From the NCBI GenBank assembly GCA_049800095.1, contig JBARJD010000139.1:1-49094 (forward strand): DNA of 49,094 nucleotides, read 5' to 3'. A program made the position numbers and the translations under genes. A model generated the notes under the pieces. That model did not search any database and was not told where the DNA came from. It saw only the letters and a program-made list of their open reading frames with translations. The first letter of the stretch is position 1. Each line of letters begins with the position of its first letter. The stretch comes from JAKIWV01 sp049800095. Lineage in GTDB: Archaea > Thermoplasmatota > Thermoplasmata > Lutacidiplasmatales > UBA184. Below, piece by piece: positions 24,887-32,996 of this stretch.

Positions 24887-26218
24887 TCACGGAGTGTGGC
24901 GTGCCGGCGTCCGGGGAAATGGCGTCGTGTCGCGGATGTGTTCGCGCCGGGTGATCCATCGTAGGACGCGCTCGATACCCGTTCCGAAGCCGGCGTGCGG
25001 GATGCTCCCGTGGCGGCGGAGGTCGAGGTACCACTCGTAGTCCGACGGCTGCGCGCCCACGGCCTTGATCCGCTCGGTCAGGCGGTCGATGTCCACCTCC
25101 CGACAGCTCGCCCCGAGGATCTCGCCGTACCCTTCCGGGCCGAGCAGGTCCGCGGCTTCCACGGTCGCCGGGTCGGTCGGCGTCCGAAGCATGTAGAACG
25201 CCTTGAGCTCCACGGGAAAATGCGTTAGCCAGAGCGGCGCGCTTCGCTCGAGGGTGAGCGCCCGTTCCTCGGCAGTGCCCAAATCGCTCCCCCACTTCAC
25301 GGGGAACCCCTGAGCCTGGAGTCGCTCGATTGCGGCCTTGTAGGAAATTCGGTCGAACGGAGCGCTCAACCTCGCTAACTCCTCGGGCGCTCGGCCCAGG
25401 GCCCTCAGCTCGTTGGGGCACCGCTCGGCGAGGCGATGCAACACGGCAACGAACATTCGTTGCGTGAAATCGATCAGGCCTTCCAGGTCGCACCACGCGA
25501 GCTCCACTTCGAGGTGGGTGTACTCGGTGAGATGGCGGGGCGTCCGGGATTTCTCGGCGCGGAACGAGGGCGTGATCGCGTAGACCCGCTCGTGCGGGAA
25601 CAGCAGCGCCTCGAGGTAGAGTTGGGCAGTCTGCCCGAGGTATCCGGGCCGGCCAAAATACTCAAATTCGAAGGCCTCCGAGCCACCCTCGGCCGCATTG
25701 CCGGTGATGATCGGGGGCGTGACCTCGAGCACCTCCTCCTCGGTGAGGAACTCCCGGAAAGCGCCCAGGAGGGCGGCCTTGAGCCGGAACATTTGGACGA
25801 ACTCCTGGCTTCGGATCGCGAGATGGCGCTTGTCCAGGAGGAACTCCTCGGTCTGGTCCTTGAAGATCGGGAACGGCTCGCCGGCGTGAATGACCTCGAC
25901 CTGGTCCGCCCGAACCTCCCGGCCTCCGGGCGCCCGGGGGTCCTCGGCGACCACGCCGCTGAGAGTGATCGCGCCTTCGAGTTGGACGTGCTCGGCGGCT
26001 TGGAAGCGCTCCGGGCCCACGGCGTCCTTCCGGATCGTGACCGGCACCGTACCGGTACGGTCTCTCAGCGTGAGGAACAAGAGCCCGCCGGACGAACGCG
26101 ATCGGTGGACCCAGCCGCGCAGCCGGACCCGCTGGCCCACGGCGTCCTTCGCTCGTACCCGCTCGACCGGGTCGAACGCTACTGGTACTCCCGCCACTTG
26201 TACCCGCACTTCGTGCAT
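24887..26218 (-). CDS. asnS: Asparaginyl-tRNA synthetase
   Basis: A class IIb synthetase with an N-terminal OB-fold (QRVRLRGWVHRSRSSGGLLFL) and a catalytic core: motif 2 SFRAEKSRTPRHLTEYTHLE, GYGEILGASCREVDID, and motif 3 HAGFGTGIERVLRWI followed by IRDTTPFPRTP. The combination GYLGQTAQLYLEALL and the AEKSRT motif favours AsnRS over AspRS. The ATG at 26218 overlaps the end of the TFS gene; in-frame GTGs at 26209 and 26197 are alternatives. The longer extension to 26302 reads through the TFS zinc finger and is rejected. Confidence 0.88.
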   Translation of the reverse strand: MHEVRVQVAGVPVAFDPVERVRAKDAVGQRVRLRGWVHRSRSSGGLLFLTLRDRTGTVPVTIRKDAVGPERFQAAEHVQLEGAITLSGVVAEDPRAPGGREVRADQVEVIHAGEPFPIFKDQTEEFLLDKRHLAIRSQEFVQMFRLKAALLGAFREFLTEEEVLEVTPPIITGNAAEGGSEAFEFEYFGRPGYLGQTAQLYLEALLFPHERVYAITPSFRAEKSRTPRHLTEYTHLEVELAWCDLEGLIDFTQRMFVAVLHRLAERCPNELRALGRAPEELARLSAPFDRISYKAAIERLQAQGFPVKWGSDLGTAEERALTLERSAPLWLTHFPVELKAFYMLRTPTDPATVEAADLLGPEGYGEILGASCREVDIDRLTERIKAVGAQPSDYEWYLDLRRHGSIPHAGFGTGIERVLRWITRREHIRDTTPFPRTPARHTP

Positions 26219-26490
26219 TCGAAGATTCGCGTCTCGGGTTCGTCGGCGCCCCGGGTCTGCCGGAGGACATAGTAGGCCTTCATGTTCCCACACTTCGGGC
26301 ACAGCTCGTCGGCCGAGGGGAGAGTCCCCGAGGTTTTTTCCTCCACAACGGCCACCGTCCGGGCCTGCGGGGCCGAGCGACCCACCTCGGCCCCCTTGCC
26401 GAGCGGGACCTTCGTCCCACAGGCGGCGCAGACCCAGAACCCCGCGGCCTTATCGGGCCGCATCAGGCGCTTACAGTTCGGGCAGAACAC
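26179..26490 (-). CDS. tfs: Transcription factor S (TFS/TFIIS-like)
   Basis: TFS rescues backtracked RNA polymerase by stimulating transcript cleavage. The 103-residue protein has an N-terminal zinc ribbon (MFCPNC ... CAACGTK) and a C-terminal TFIIS zinc ribbon (CPKCGNMKAYYVLRQTRGADE ... CTKCGYKWREY). The acidic DE pair in RGADEPE is the catalytic tip. It starts with GTG; TATA-like CTAATAG lies near 26515-26521 on the minus strand. asnS starts inside its 3' end, suggesting one transcript. Confidence 0.94.
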   Translation of the reverse strand: MFCPNCKRLMRPDKAAGFWVCAACGTKVPLGKGAEVGRSAPQARTVAVVEEKTSGTLPSADELCPKCGNMKAYYVLRQTRGADEPETRIFECTKCGYKWREYQ

Positions 26491-26579
26491 GGAAGTCGGT
26501 CGAGGCCCTCACGCTATTAGAGGGTTTACGAACCCCCGAGCGACCGATTCCTCGCCGAGCGCTCGCTCGGGGCCGGACG

Positions 26580-27998
26580 CTATTCCGTAAGTATCTGGGC
26601 GGTCGCGCCGTGACTCTCCGGGGCCGCGTCGGCCGCGGCCACGGAAAGCGGCAAGGGCGACGGTTTCGCGTTCGGGGAGAACAGTTTCCGCATGTGGTCG
26701 ACCCGAGCCGCCACATCCTCTCTGCTTCCCACGTCGTGACGGACGGAGTAGGAACCCTTGACGAAAGCCAGCGCCGACTCGACCCGCCGATGCGCCTCGT
26801 GGATCGCACTCGACTCGCCGACGAGCGCGATGCCCCGGGAAGAGGTGAGCTTCACGCGGCCCGCCCCGGCGGCCTCGACGGCCCCGAAGTATAGACGAAC
26901 CCCCAGCTCCTCGATGGACGGCTCGTCGATATCGAGAATCGCTCCGGCCTGGGGCTGGCTGCCGTACCCGACCGGGACGACGTACTTGGCCACGGTCGCC
27001 CGGAGCCGAAATTGGACGTAGTCCGGATCCACCCGACCCGTCGCCACACCGAGCATCAACTCGGCGAAGTCGCCGGGCTCGTAGAGGGAGAGCACGTTCA
27101 GGCTCTCGGGATCGCCAAAGCGAGCGTTGAACTCGATGAGTTTGGGCCCCTCCGGGGTGAGCATGAACCCGCCGTAGAGAATGCCTCGGTACGCAAGTCC
27201 CTCCGCACGCAGGGCCGCTACAGACTGCTGAAGGATCTCGATGGCCTGGTCCCGCTGACCGGTCGACAGGAAAGGGAGTAAATGGTCGCGTTGGGAATAC
27301 GACCCCATGCCCCCCGTGTTGCCTCCTTTGTTGCCCTCCAATGCGCGTTTGTAATCCTGCACCGCGGGCATCGGGTAGATCCCCGAGTCCGTGACGAAGG
27401 CCATCTGGCTGAACTCCTCCCCTTCGAGCTTCTCTTCGATCACGAGTCCGTCCCGGCCCGATGGCGAGGCGAGTAAGCGCTCGGCGTACGCGACGCCCTC
27501 TTCGGAGGTCTGGAAGTCCGAGCCCTGCACCCAGACCCCTTTTCCGGCTGTGAGGCCGGAGGGCTTGATGACAAAGGGGCCCGGAAAGCTCGCGACCGCG
27601 CCCTTGAGCTCGGACAGGTCCGTGACCGACCGGAACCTCGGATTACCCGGGACGCCTCGCTTCGCGAGCAGTTCCCGACAGAATCGCTTGGACCATTCGA
27701 TCCGGGCAGCCGCTCGATCCGGGCCGACGACGGGCACCTCCGCGGCGCGGAGCGCGTCGGCGAGGCCATTGGCCAATGGGGCTTCTGGACCAATCACGGC
27801 CACCTGGACCCGGTGCTCGAGAGCGAACTCCACAACGGGGCTGGCATCGAAGAGGTCGGTGCGCAGGATCGTGGTAGACAGCCGCTCGATGCCGGGGTTC
27901 ACGTTAGGGGCTGCGGCGACGACTTCGGCCTCGGCCCGGTGGAGTTCGAGCGCAAGCGCGTGCTCTCGGCCCCCTCCTCCGACCACCAGGGCTCGCAC
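26580..27998 (-). CDS. purD: Phosphoribosylamine-glycine ligase
   Basis: PurD is an ATP-grasp enzyme making glycinamide ribonucleotide in purine synthesis. The N-terminal MRALVVGGGGREHALALEL, AVIGPEAPLANGLADALR, the ATP-grasp loop PFVIKPSGLTAGKGVWVQ and FNARFGDPESLNVL are diagnostic. At 472 residues it is somewhat longer than usual, the extra length being in the C-terminal tail. It starts with GTG at 27998; TATA box GTATATCC is at 28033-28040 on the minus strand. It is divergent from rpo11. Confidence 0.94.
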   Translation of the reverse strand: MRALVVGGGGREHALALELHRAEAEVVAAAPNVNPGIERLSTTILRTDLFDASPVVEFALEHRVQVAVIGPEAPLANGLADALRAAEVPVVGPDRAAARIEWSKRFCRELLAKRGVPGNPRFRSVTDLSELKGAVASFPGPFVIKPSGLTAGKGVWVQGSDFQTSEEGVAYAERLLASPSGRDGLVIEEKLEGEEFSQMAFVTDSGIYPMPAVQDYKRALEGNKGGNTGGMGSYSQRDHLLPFLSTGQRDQAIEILQQSVAALRAEGLAYRGILYGGFMLTPEGPKLIEFNARFGDPESLNVLSLYEPGDFAELMLGVATGRVDPDYVQFRLRATVAKYVVPVGYGSQPQAGAILDIDEPSIEELGVRLYFGAVEAAGAGRVKLTSSRGIALVGESSAIHEAHRRVESALAFVKGSYSVRHDVGSREDVAARVDHMRKLFSPNAKPSPLPLSVAAADAAPESHGATAQILTE

Positions 27999-28104
27999 TT
28001 GGAACGCCTCGGTCGGGTTGGGACCGGGTTGGGGATATACGCTTGGCTCTGGGGCCGATGGAGGGTGCGCCCGGTGCCCGTTGGCGCAGTGTCTTCGCCG
28101 CCAC

Positions 28105-28113
28105 GCTTATGAA
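28105..28113 (+). promoter_or_regulatory. TATA-like box of rpo11-kptA
   Basis: GCTTATGAA lies about 35-40 bases before the rpo11 ATG at 28146, while the purD promoter faces the other way at 28033-28040. The two form a divergent promoter region of about 147 bases. Confidence 0.5.
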
Positions 28114-28145
28114 CCGGACCTCTGTGGCCGCGTCCGGTTCGACCG

Positions 28146-28433
28146 ATGGAGATCAAGGTCGTAGAGAAGGAGCACGATACGCTCCGGATCGAGCTCCCCA
28201 AAGGTGAGGAGACGCTCCTGATCCCGCTGGTCGAGGCCCTTCAAGCGGAGGAGAAGGTCGTCGAGGCCCGGTATTTCCTGGGACACCCCATCCTCGACCG
28301 CCCCACGCTCTATCTCAAGACCAAGGGCGAGAAACCCCAGCAGATTCTCAAGCGCGTCCTCAAGGAGCTCGCCGACGGCTACGGCGATACTCTGACGACC
28401 TTCGAGAAGAAGGCCGACAAGATCAAGGCCTAA
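28146..28433 (+). CDS. rpo11: RNA polymerase subunit Rpo11 (RpoL)
   Basis: Rpo11 pairs with Rpo3 in the polymerase assembly platform. The 95-residue protein begins MEIKVVEKEHDTLRIELP and has the alpha-like dimerisation core LLIPLVEALQAEEKVVEARYF and GHPILDRPTLYLKTKG, ending in a long helix. Length and sequence are typical. kptA follows 17 bases downstream, so they are likely one transcript. Confidence 0.95.
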   Translation: MEIKVVEKEHDTLRIELPKGEETLLIPLVEALQAEEKVVEARYFLGHPILDRPTLYLKTKGEKPQQILKRVLKELADGYGDTLTTFEKKADKIKA

Positions 28434-28450
28434 TCCCCTCCCGCTCATCC

Positions 28451-29101
28451 ATGCTCAAGGAGTGCGAACAGCACGGCTACTTCCGGGGCGATACTTGCCC
28501 CGTCTGTGGTCAATCCGGTCGGTTCCTGATGGACGACCGCGAACTCGACCATCTGGGCCGGGTAGTCACCGGCGTCCTTCGCCACTTCCCCGAGAAATAC
28601 GGCCTCCAGATGGATCCCCACGGATGGATCGCGCTGCCCCAGCTGGTCCGGAACATCTCCAACCAGCACCGGGGGTACCGCTGGCTCCGGGTCCACCACA
28701 TCGTCGCAATCGCGGAGACCGACGCCAAGGGGCGTTACGAAGTCAAGGACGACCGCATCCGGGCCACCTACGGGCACACCTTGGATGTCGACCTCGACCT
28801 TCCAACGGACCACATTCCGGAACAGCTGTTCTTCCCGGTCACCCCCGAGGAGGCCACCATCGTGCTCGAGGTCGGGCTGAAGCCCTCCGACCGGAAGAAG
28901 GTCCATCTTTCGAAGACGGCCGCGGACGCGCGCTCGGCCGGTGCCGTCCGCACGCCGAACCCGGTCCTCCTTGCGGTGGACACCAAGAAGGCCCAGGACA
29001 GTGGCGTTGTGATCAAACGCGCAGGAAAGACCGTCTTCCTGGTCGATTCGGTGCCGGCGGAGTTCCTCTCGCGACTGCCCGACGTGCCGGTGGCCGAGTA
29101 G
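28451..29101 (+). CDS. kptA: tRNA 2'-phosphotransferase (Tpt1/KptA)
   Basis: Tpt1 removes an RNA internal 2'-phosphate by NAD-dependent transfer. Residues 5-20 form an added zinc-finger-like segment (CEQHGYFRGDTCPVCG). The catalytic domain follows: LGRVVTGVLRHFPEKYGL with the LRH motif, the YEVKDDRIRATYGHT block and VHLSKTAADA. At 216 residues it is normal. Archaea use group I-free tRNA splicing, so the cell's true substrate is unknown. It is co-directional with rpo11, and a T-run follows its stop codon. Confidence 0.88.
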   Translation: MLKECEQHGYFRGDTCPVCGQSGRFLMDDRELDHLGRVVTGVLRHFPEKYGLQMDPHGWIALPQLVRNISNQHRGYRWLRVHHIVAIAETDAKGRYEVKDDRIRATYGHTLDVDLDLPTDHIPEQLFFPVTPEEATIVLEVGLKPSDRKKVHLSKTAADARSAGAVRTPNPVLLAVDTKKAQDSGVVIKRAGKTVFLVDSVPAEFLSRLPDVPVAE

Positions 29102-29110
29102 TTTTTCTTC
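29102..29110 (+). terminator. T-run terminator after kptA
   Basis: TTTTTCTTC directly follows the kptA stop codon in an otherwise GC-rich region. Archaeal polymerase terminates at short T-runs, so this likely ends the rpo11-kptA transcript, which converges on the next gene. Confidence 0.5.
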
Positions 29111-29114
29111 GCGG

Positions 29115-29732
29115 TTATCCGAGCACGACGTTCGTCTCGTACGTCGTCGCGACGTAGATCTTCTCGGTGAGGTTCGAGCCGAGTGGGTAGGGATTCTCGA
29201 AGACGAAGTAGTACTCGTCCGTGTAGGGCGCCGCGAAGACGATGCGGGCCGAGCTCACGTTGGTGTACGGCGTCACGGCGGCTTGCGCGCTCTGGTGGGA
29301 GTAGAATGCCGCGAACTCGGTCGAGTTGTAGATGGCCACCACGACATTCGCGGCGACCGGGGTCTCGACGCTGAAGTTACCGGTGATGTAGTCCTCCCCC
29401 GTGATGTTCCCGGCGAGGAGGCCCCACCCGCCGGGCGGGACCGTCAGAGTCCAGGCGCCGGTGAGGGAATCCGCATACGTGGTGGGGCCAGCGATCTCGG
29501 CCGCGATGATCGCGTATCCAATTGCGCCGACGATGCCCACCACGACCAGGATGCGGAGCCATCGGAGCATGACCGCACGACGATGGACGGGTCGGCTGCG
29601 GGCCTCCACCGCCCGCTGGGCCGGTGTTCCATATTCCTTGCCGCATGTGGGGCAGATCTTCGCGTCCGGCGGCACGGCGTCGCCGCAGAACGTGCAGCTG
29701 CCCCACTGGGTTTCCAGTACAGAGGTCGCCAT
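29115..29732 (-). CDS. Zinc-ribbon membrane protein with extracytoplasmic domain
   Basis: The 205-residue protein starts with a cytoplasmic double-CxxC zinc ribbon (CTFCGDAVPPDAKICPTCG, about 13-31), then a basic stretch and one membrane helix (about 57-78, LRILVVVGIVGAIGYAIIAA). The C-terminal ~120 residues form a beta-rich domain with possible N-glycosylation motifs (NITG, NSTE, NVSS, NLTE), facing outward. The last part (YEYYFVFENPYPLGSNLT-like) resembles GOLD-type domains, tentatively. The ATG at 29732 begins at MATSVLETQWG; the longer ORF is a readthrough. Function unknown. Confidence 0.75.
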   Translation of the reverse strand: MATSVLETQWGSCTFCGDAVPPDAKICPTCGKEYGTPAQRAVEARSRPVHRRAVMLRWLRILVVVGIVGAIGYAIIAAEIAGPTTYADSLTGAWTLTVPPGGWGLLAGNITGEDYITGNFSVETPVAANVVVAIYNSTEFAAFYSHQSAQAAVTPYTNVSSARIVFAAPYTDEYYFVFENPYPLGSNLTEKIYVATTYETNVVLG

Positions 29733-29838
29733 CGTGGGCCTCGCAGGACCGGGACATCCCCCTTTTTCCCCACTTCGTACGACCAGGAAGACGCCACGGA
29801 GGCCTCGTCCACATGACAACGTTTCCCGCGGAGGCCGG

Positions 29839-29847
29839 TTATAAATA
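29839..29847 (+). promoter_or_regulatory. Strong TATA box of the Hyf-like operon
   Basis: TTATAAATA at 29839-29847 is the best TATA box in the window. A start site 25-27 bases downstream would fall at about 29868-29870, exactly at the first base of the structured leader described next. This leaves a leader of about 87 bases, unusual where most mRNAs are leaderless. Confidence 0.8.
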
Positions 29848-29869
29848 GACGGGGCACTAACGAACTGCT

Positions 29870-29955
29870 GGCGGAGGCGTCCGCCTGCCGGGAGTCCCCC
29901 GGTAAACTGCCCTCAGGGCCAATGACGCCTGCTTCCCCGAAAGGAGTAGGCGAGC
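29870..29955 (+). promoter_or_regulatory. Fluoride (crcB-motif) riboswitch candidate, Hyf-like operon
   Basis: P1 is GGCG (29870-29873) with CGCC (29882-29885) around the 8-base loop GAGGCGTC. GGCGT (29876-29880) in the loop can pair with ACGCC (29925-29929), the signature pseudoknot. An extra hairpin (CCGGG/CCCGG, 29888-29902) is inserted, then TAAACTGCCC with P3 GCCC/GGGC (29909-29919) and the block AATGACGCCTGC. A40 and U48 of the model riboswitch are kept; its A6/U38 are G/C here. The Shine-Dalgarno GGAG (29943-29946) can be buried by GCCTGCTTCC (29927-29936), which overlaps the pseudoknot strand. Ligand binding would thus free translation. Ligand identity is inferred from architecture. 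Confidence 0.75.
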
Positions 29956-30915
29956 ATGACCCTCGAAACACAGGCCGTAAACGGTCTACAGCTTGCCACA
30001 GTACTACTTCTGTCCCCGTTGATTGCCGGGATCGCCGCTCGCGGCAAGGCGTGGACGGAATCTCGTAGAGGCCCCTCAATCCTCCAACCCTACTTCGACC
30101 TGGCCAAGTACCTTCGAAAGGAGACGCTCGTCCCGACCGGCGCCTCGCGCATCTTCATCGTCGCGCCCTTCGTATCGTTTGGAGCCTACTTCCTGATCTC
30201 GATCGTCATACCGATACTCACCCCGTACCCGCTCCCCTTCGCCCCGACCGTCGACTTCCTGGGTGGAGGGCTACTCTTCGGTTTGGCGGGCGTCGTGACC
30301 CTCCTCGCTGCCCTGGATTCTGGAAGTAACTACAGTGCCCTTGGGGCGAGTCGGACGGTGTCGTTCGCCGCCCTCGCGGAACCGACTCTGATCGTCGTAT
30401 TCTTCGCCGTGGCCGTGATCAGCGGTACCAATAGTCCCTACGTCGCGAACAACGTCGTGAGCGCCTCGCTAGTGGCCTACCTCTCACCGACCCATCTTCT
30501 CGCGACGGCGGCCTTCTTCCTTCTGCTGCTCTTCGAGACCGGAAAATTGCCGGTCGAGAGCGCCGGCCTCATGGAGTTCGGCATGCTCGAGGAGGGCCGC
30601 ATCTACGAGCACTCGGGCCGGCTACTCGGACTGTTCCGCTGGAACGGGTGGATGAAACAGTTCCTGCTCTACGCGTTGTTCCTCAACGTGTTTGCTGTCC
30701 CCTGGGGAATGGTGGCGGCCCCGACGCTCGTCGGAGCGGTCTACAACCTTGGGCTCCTCCTCGGGAAGCTTCTCGTTCTCGTAGGGGTCCTCGTGCTCGT
30801 CGAGGCCACCCTCGCTAAGGTCCGCCTGTTCAAGATCCGGGATTTCCTTGCCCTGTCCTTCGCGTTCGCAGTGTTGTCCGTCTTTCTGTTCGCCGTCCTG
30901 GGGGGGGTGCCTTAG
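29956..30915 (+). CDS. hyfC: HyfC/NuoH-like membrane subunit
   Basis: The 319-residue protein is the NuoH-type (HycD/HyfC) subunit that couples the membrane arm to the peripheral arm. It has about eight hydrophobic helices. The conserved loop FETGKLPVESAGLMEFG followed by EYSGR-like EEGRIYEHSGRLLGLFRWNG is typical of hydrogenase-4 and formate hydrogenlyase complexes rather than NADH dehydrogenase. It starts with ATG nine bases after a GGAG that may be controlled by the leader. It is first in a six-gene operon of adjacent or overlapping genes. Confidence 0.88.
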   Translation: MTLETQAVNGLQLATVLLLSPLIAGIAARGKAWTESRRGPSILQPYFDLAKYLRKETLVPTGASRIFIVAPFVSFGAYFLISIVIPILTPYPLPFAPTVDFLGGGLLFGLAGVVTLLAALDSGSNYSALGASRTVSFAALAEPTLIVVFFAVAVISGTNSPYVANNVVSASLVAYLSPTHLLATAAFFLLLLFETGKLPVESAGLMEFGMLEEGRIYEHSGRLLGLFRWNGWMKQFLLYALFLNVFAVPWGMVAAPTLVGAVYNLGLLLGKLLVLVGVLVLVEATLAKVRLFKIRDFLALSFAFAVLSVFLFAVLGGVP

Positions 30916-31563
30916 ATGGACCCCACCACCGAGGTCGTCCCATTGCTCGGCGTGGGCATCTTGCTCACGGCGCTCTATCTCCAGTCGGAATCGTTCGTCG
31001 ACCCGCTTGTCTGGGGAGTGGCACTGCAATCCGGGTTGATTGCCCTGCTCCTGGGGTGGCTTGCCTGGGCCGATCATAACGTCGACTTCGCCATCCTCGC
31101 CGTGTTGGCCGTCGGGATCCGGGTCTTCCTAATTCCCTACGTGCTGCGCCGGCAGATCCGCGCCTTCCGTTGGCGGGCGAGAGAGCTGCGCGCTTCGCAG
31201 CGTGTTACCGGCCACGTATTGGCCGCGGTGGCGTTAGCCATCATCGCTTGGTTCGTGTTCCAACAGACCCTCGCGCCGGCGTTCCCCGAGCTCGGAGGAG
31301 CCCTGCCCTTCGTTCTCCTGATCCAGGGGCTCCTGATGCTCGCAACACGGGCGAACACGATCGTGCAGGTGGTCGGCTATCTTGAGGAGGAGAACGCCAT
31401 CGTGTTCGCCGGCGCCCTCTTCGCTCGCGGCTTCCCGCTCTTCATCGAGGTCGTGATCTTCCTAGATGTCCTGGGCGTGGTCCTTGTCGGTGTGATTCTT
31501 TCGATCCAGCGGGACGTGACCGGTACCCCCGAGGAGAAGGTGCTGGAGGAGCTCACCGGATGA
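30916..31563 (+). CDS. hyfE: HyfE-like membrane subunit
   Basis: The start codon directly follows the hyfC stop. The 215-residue protein has about six hydrophobic segments (for example VDFAILAVLAVGIRVFLIPY and IEVVIFLDVLGVVLVGVIL) and the overall size of HyfE, a subunit fusing NuoK-like and NuoJ-like parts. HyfE-like proteins belong to the ion-translocating membrane arm. Its ATG-overlapped 3' end (ATGA at 31560-31563) couples it to the next gene. Confidence 0.82.
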   Translation: MDPTTEVVPLLGVGILLTALYLQSESFVDPLVWGVALQSGLIALLLGWLAWADHNVDFAILAVLAVGIRVFLIPYVLRRQIRAFRWRARELRASQRVTGHVLAAVALAIIAWFVFQQTLAPAFPELGGALPFVLLIQGLLMLATRANTIVQVVGYLEEENAIVFAGALFARGFPLFIEVVIFLDVLGVVLVGVILSIQRDVTGTPEEKVLEELTG

Positions 31564-32996
31564 TATTCACCGACCCTCGAGTGTGGATCTTCTTCGTCCT
31601 GGCCTCTCCCATGGCCGGGGCAATCCTCGCCCTGGTTCCATATCGCTCCGTGAGCCAGGCCGCGGCCCGCACTGCGTCGGTGGCGACCTTCGTCGCCGCC
31701 ACGGCACTCCTCGTGTTGGAGGCGCGAGGGGAGTGGGGGCCGGTCTTCGGCGTAGACCCGCTGAGCGACGTGTTCCTGTTTACCGTCGCGGCGATCTATG
31801 CCACGTCGGTGTGGTACTCGAGCGGCTATCTCCGATCGGTCAACAGCGCATACCTCTCGCCCCAGATCTACTACGCGTTGATGAGCGCTTTCGCCGTCGC
31901 GATGCTGTTCAGCCTACTGGTTACCGACCTCGGCCTGATGTGGATCGGAATCGAAGCGACGACGGTCGCGAGCGCGTTGCTCATCGTGCTCGAACGGAAA
32001 CCGGCGAGCGTCGAAGCCGCCTGGCGGTACACGCTCATCGCTTCGGCGGGGTTGACGATCGCCCTCTTCGCGCTGCTTCTCCTCTACGAGGCGACCGGCA
32101 CCCTGGACGCCGTCGCCCTCGCGGCGAACCACCCCGTCGCGACCCTCCTGGTACAGATGGCCGTCGCTCTCGCACTCGTAGGGTACGGCACCAAGATCGG
32201 TCTCTTTCCGATGCATACGTGGTTGCCGGACGCGCACTCGGAGGCGCCCTCTCCCGTATCCGCTCTTTTTTCGGGGGTGCTGCTTCCCACGGCGCTGTAC
32301 GCGTTCCTACGCGTCTACCAGGTGCTCCCGAGTCCGGCCCCCGCGGACCTCTCGAATCTCGTCCTCGTGGTTGGTCTGTTGACCGCCCTCGTGGCCGCCT
32401 TCCTGCTTCAGCGACAACGGTCGTTCAAACGACTCCTCGCCTATTCGAGCATGGAGGTCATGGGCCTCGCCATTGTCGGAGTGGCGCTCGGCGGGTACGC
32501 CTTGTACGGGGCCCTCGTTCTCTTGGTGGCGCACGCCTTCGCCAAGTCGGCGGCGTTCTATTGCGCGGGGAACGTGCTGCGGGGGACCGGTACGACACGG
32601 ATCGACTCCGTGCGGGATCTTCGGTCGCGGATGCCCTGGACGAGCGCCGCCTGGGTCCTCGCCGCGCCCGCGGCGACCGGTGCCCCCCCGTTCGGGACCT
32701 TTGTCGGGGAACTTCTCATCGTAGTCGGTGCAGTGGCGGTCGGCGCCGATTGGGTCGCCATCGTTGTCGTCGTGGCAATACTGGTGGCCTTCCTCGGCGT
32801 CAACGCGCAGATTGGCGGCATGGTGTTCGGGAAAGGGGATCGGGCCCCGGGCCCCATCACGCCCGGAGCTGAATCCGGCGTATCGTTCGCGTTCCTCAAC
32901 GTCGCCATGGCACTCGCCATCGGGGTCGTCAGCCTGCCCTATCTCTCCACCGCCATCCGAGCGGCCGCGCTTCTCCTGGGAGGGAGAATACCATGA
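31560..32996 (+). CDS. hyfF: HyfF/NuoN-M-like ion-pumping subunit
   Basis: The 478-residue antiporter-like subunit has about fourteen hydrophobic helices. Key residues of proton-pumping NuoM/N-type subunits are seen: the Glu in LGLMWIGIEATTVAS and the Lys in GYGTKIGLFPMHTWLPDAHS. It therefore probably moves protons or sodium. It starts by ATGA overlap with hyfE and ends by ATGA overlap with hyfG. Length and motif order are normal for this family. Confidence 0.88.
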   Translation: MIFTDPRVWIFFVLASPMAGAILALVPYRSVSQAAARTASVATFVAATALLVLEARGEWGPVFGVDPLSDVFLFTVAAIYATSVWYSSGYLRSVNSAYLSPQIYYALMSAFAVAMLFSLLVTDLGLMWIGIEATTVASALLIVLERKPASVEAAWRYTLIASAGLTIALFALLLLYEATGTLDAVALAANHPVATLLVQMAVALALVGYGTKIGLFPMHTWLPDAHSEAPSPVSALFSGVLLPTALYAFLRVYQVLPSPAPADLSNLVLVVGLLTALVAAFLLQRQRSFKRLLAYSSMEVMGLAIVGVALGGYALYGALVLLVAHAFAKSAAFYCAGNVLRGTGTTRIDSVRDLRSRMPWTSAAWVLAAPAATGAPPFGTFVGELLIVVGAVAVGADWVAIVVVVAILVAFLGVNAQIGGMVFGKGDRAPGPITPGAESGVSFAFLNVAMALAIGVVSLPYLSTAIRAAALLLGGRIP

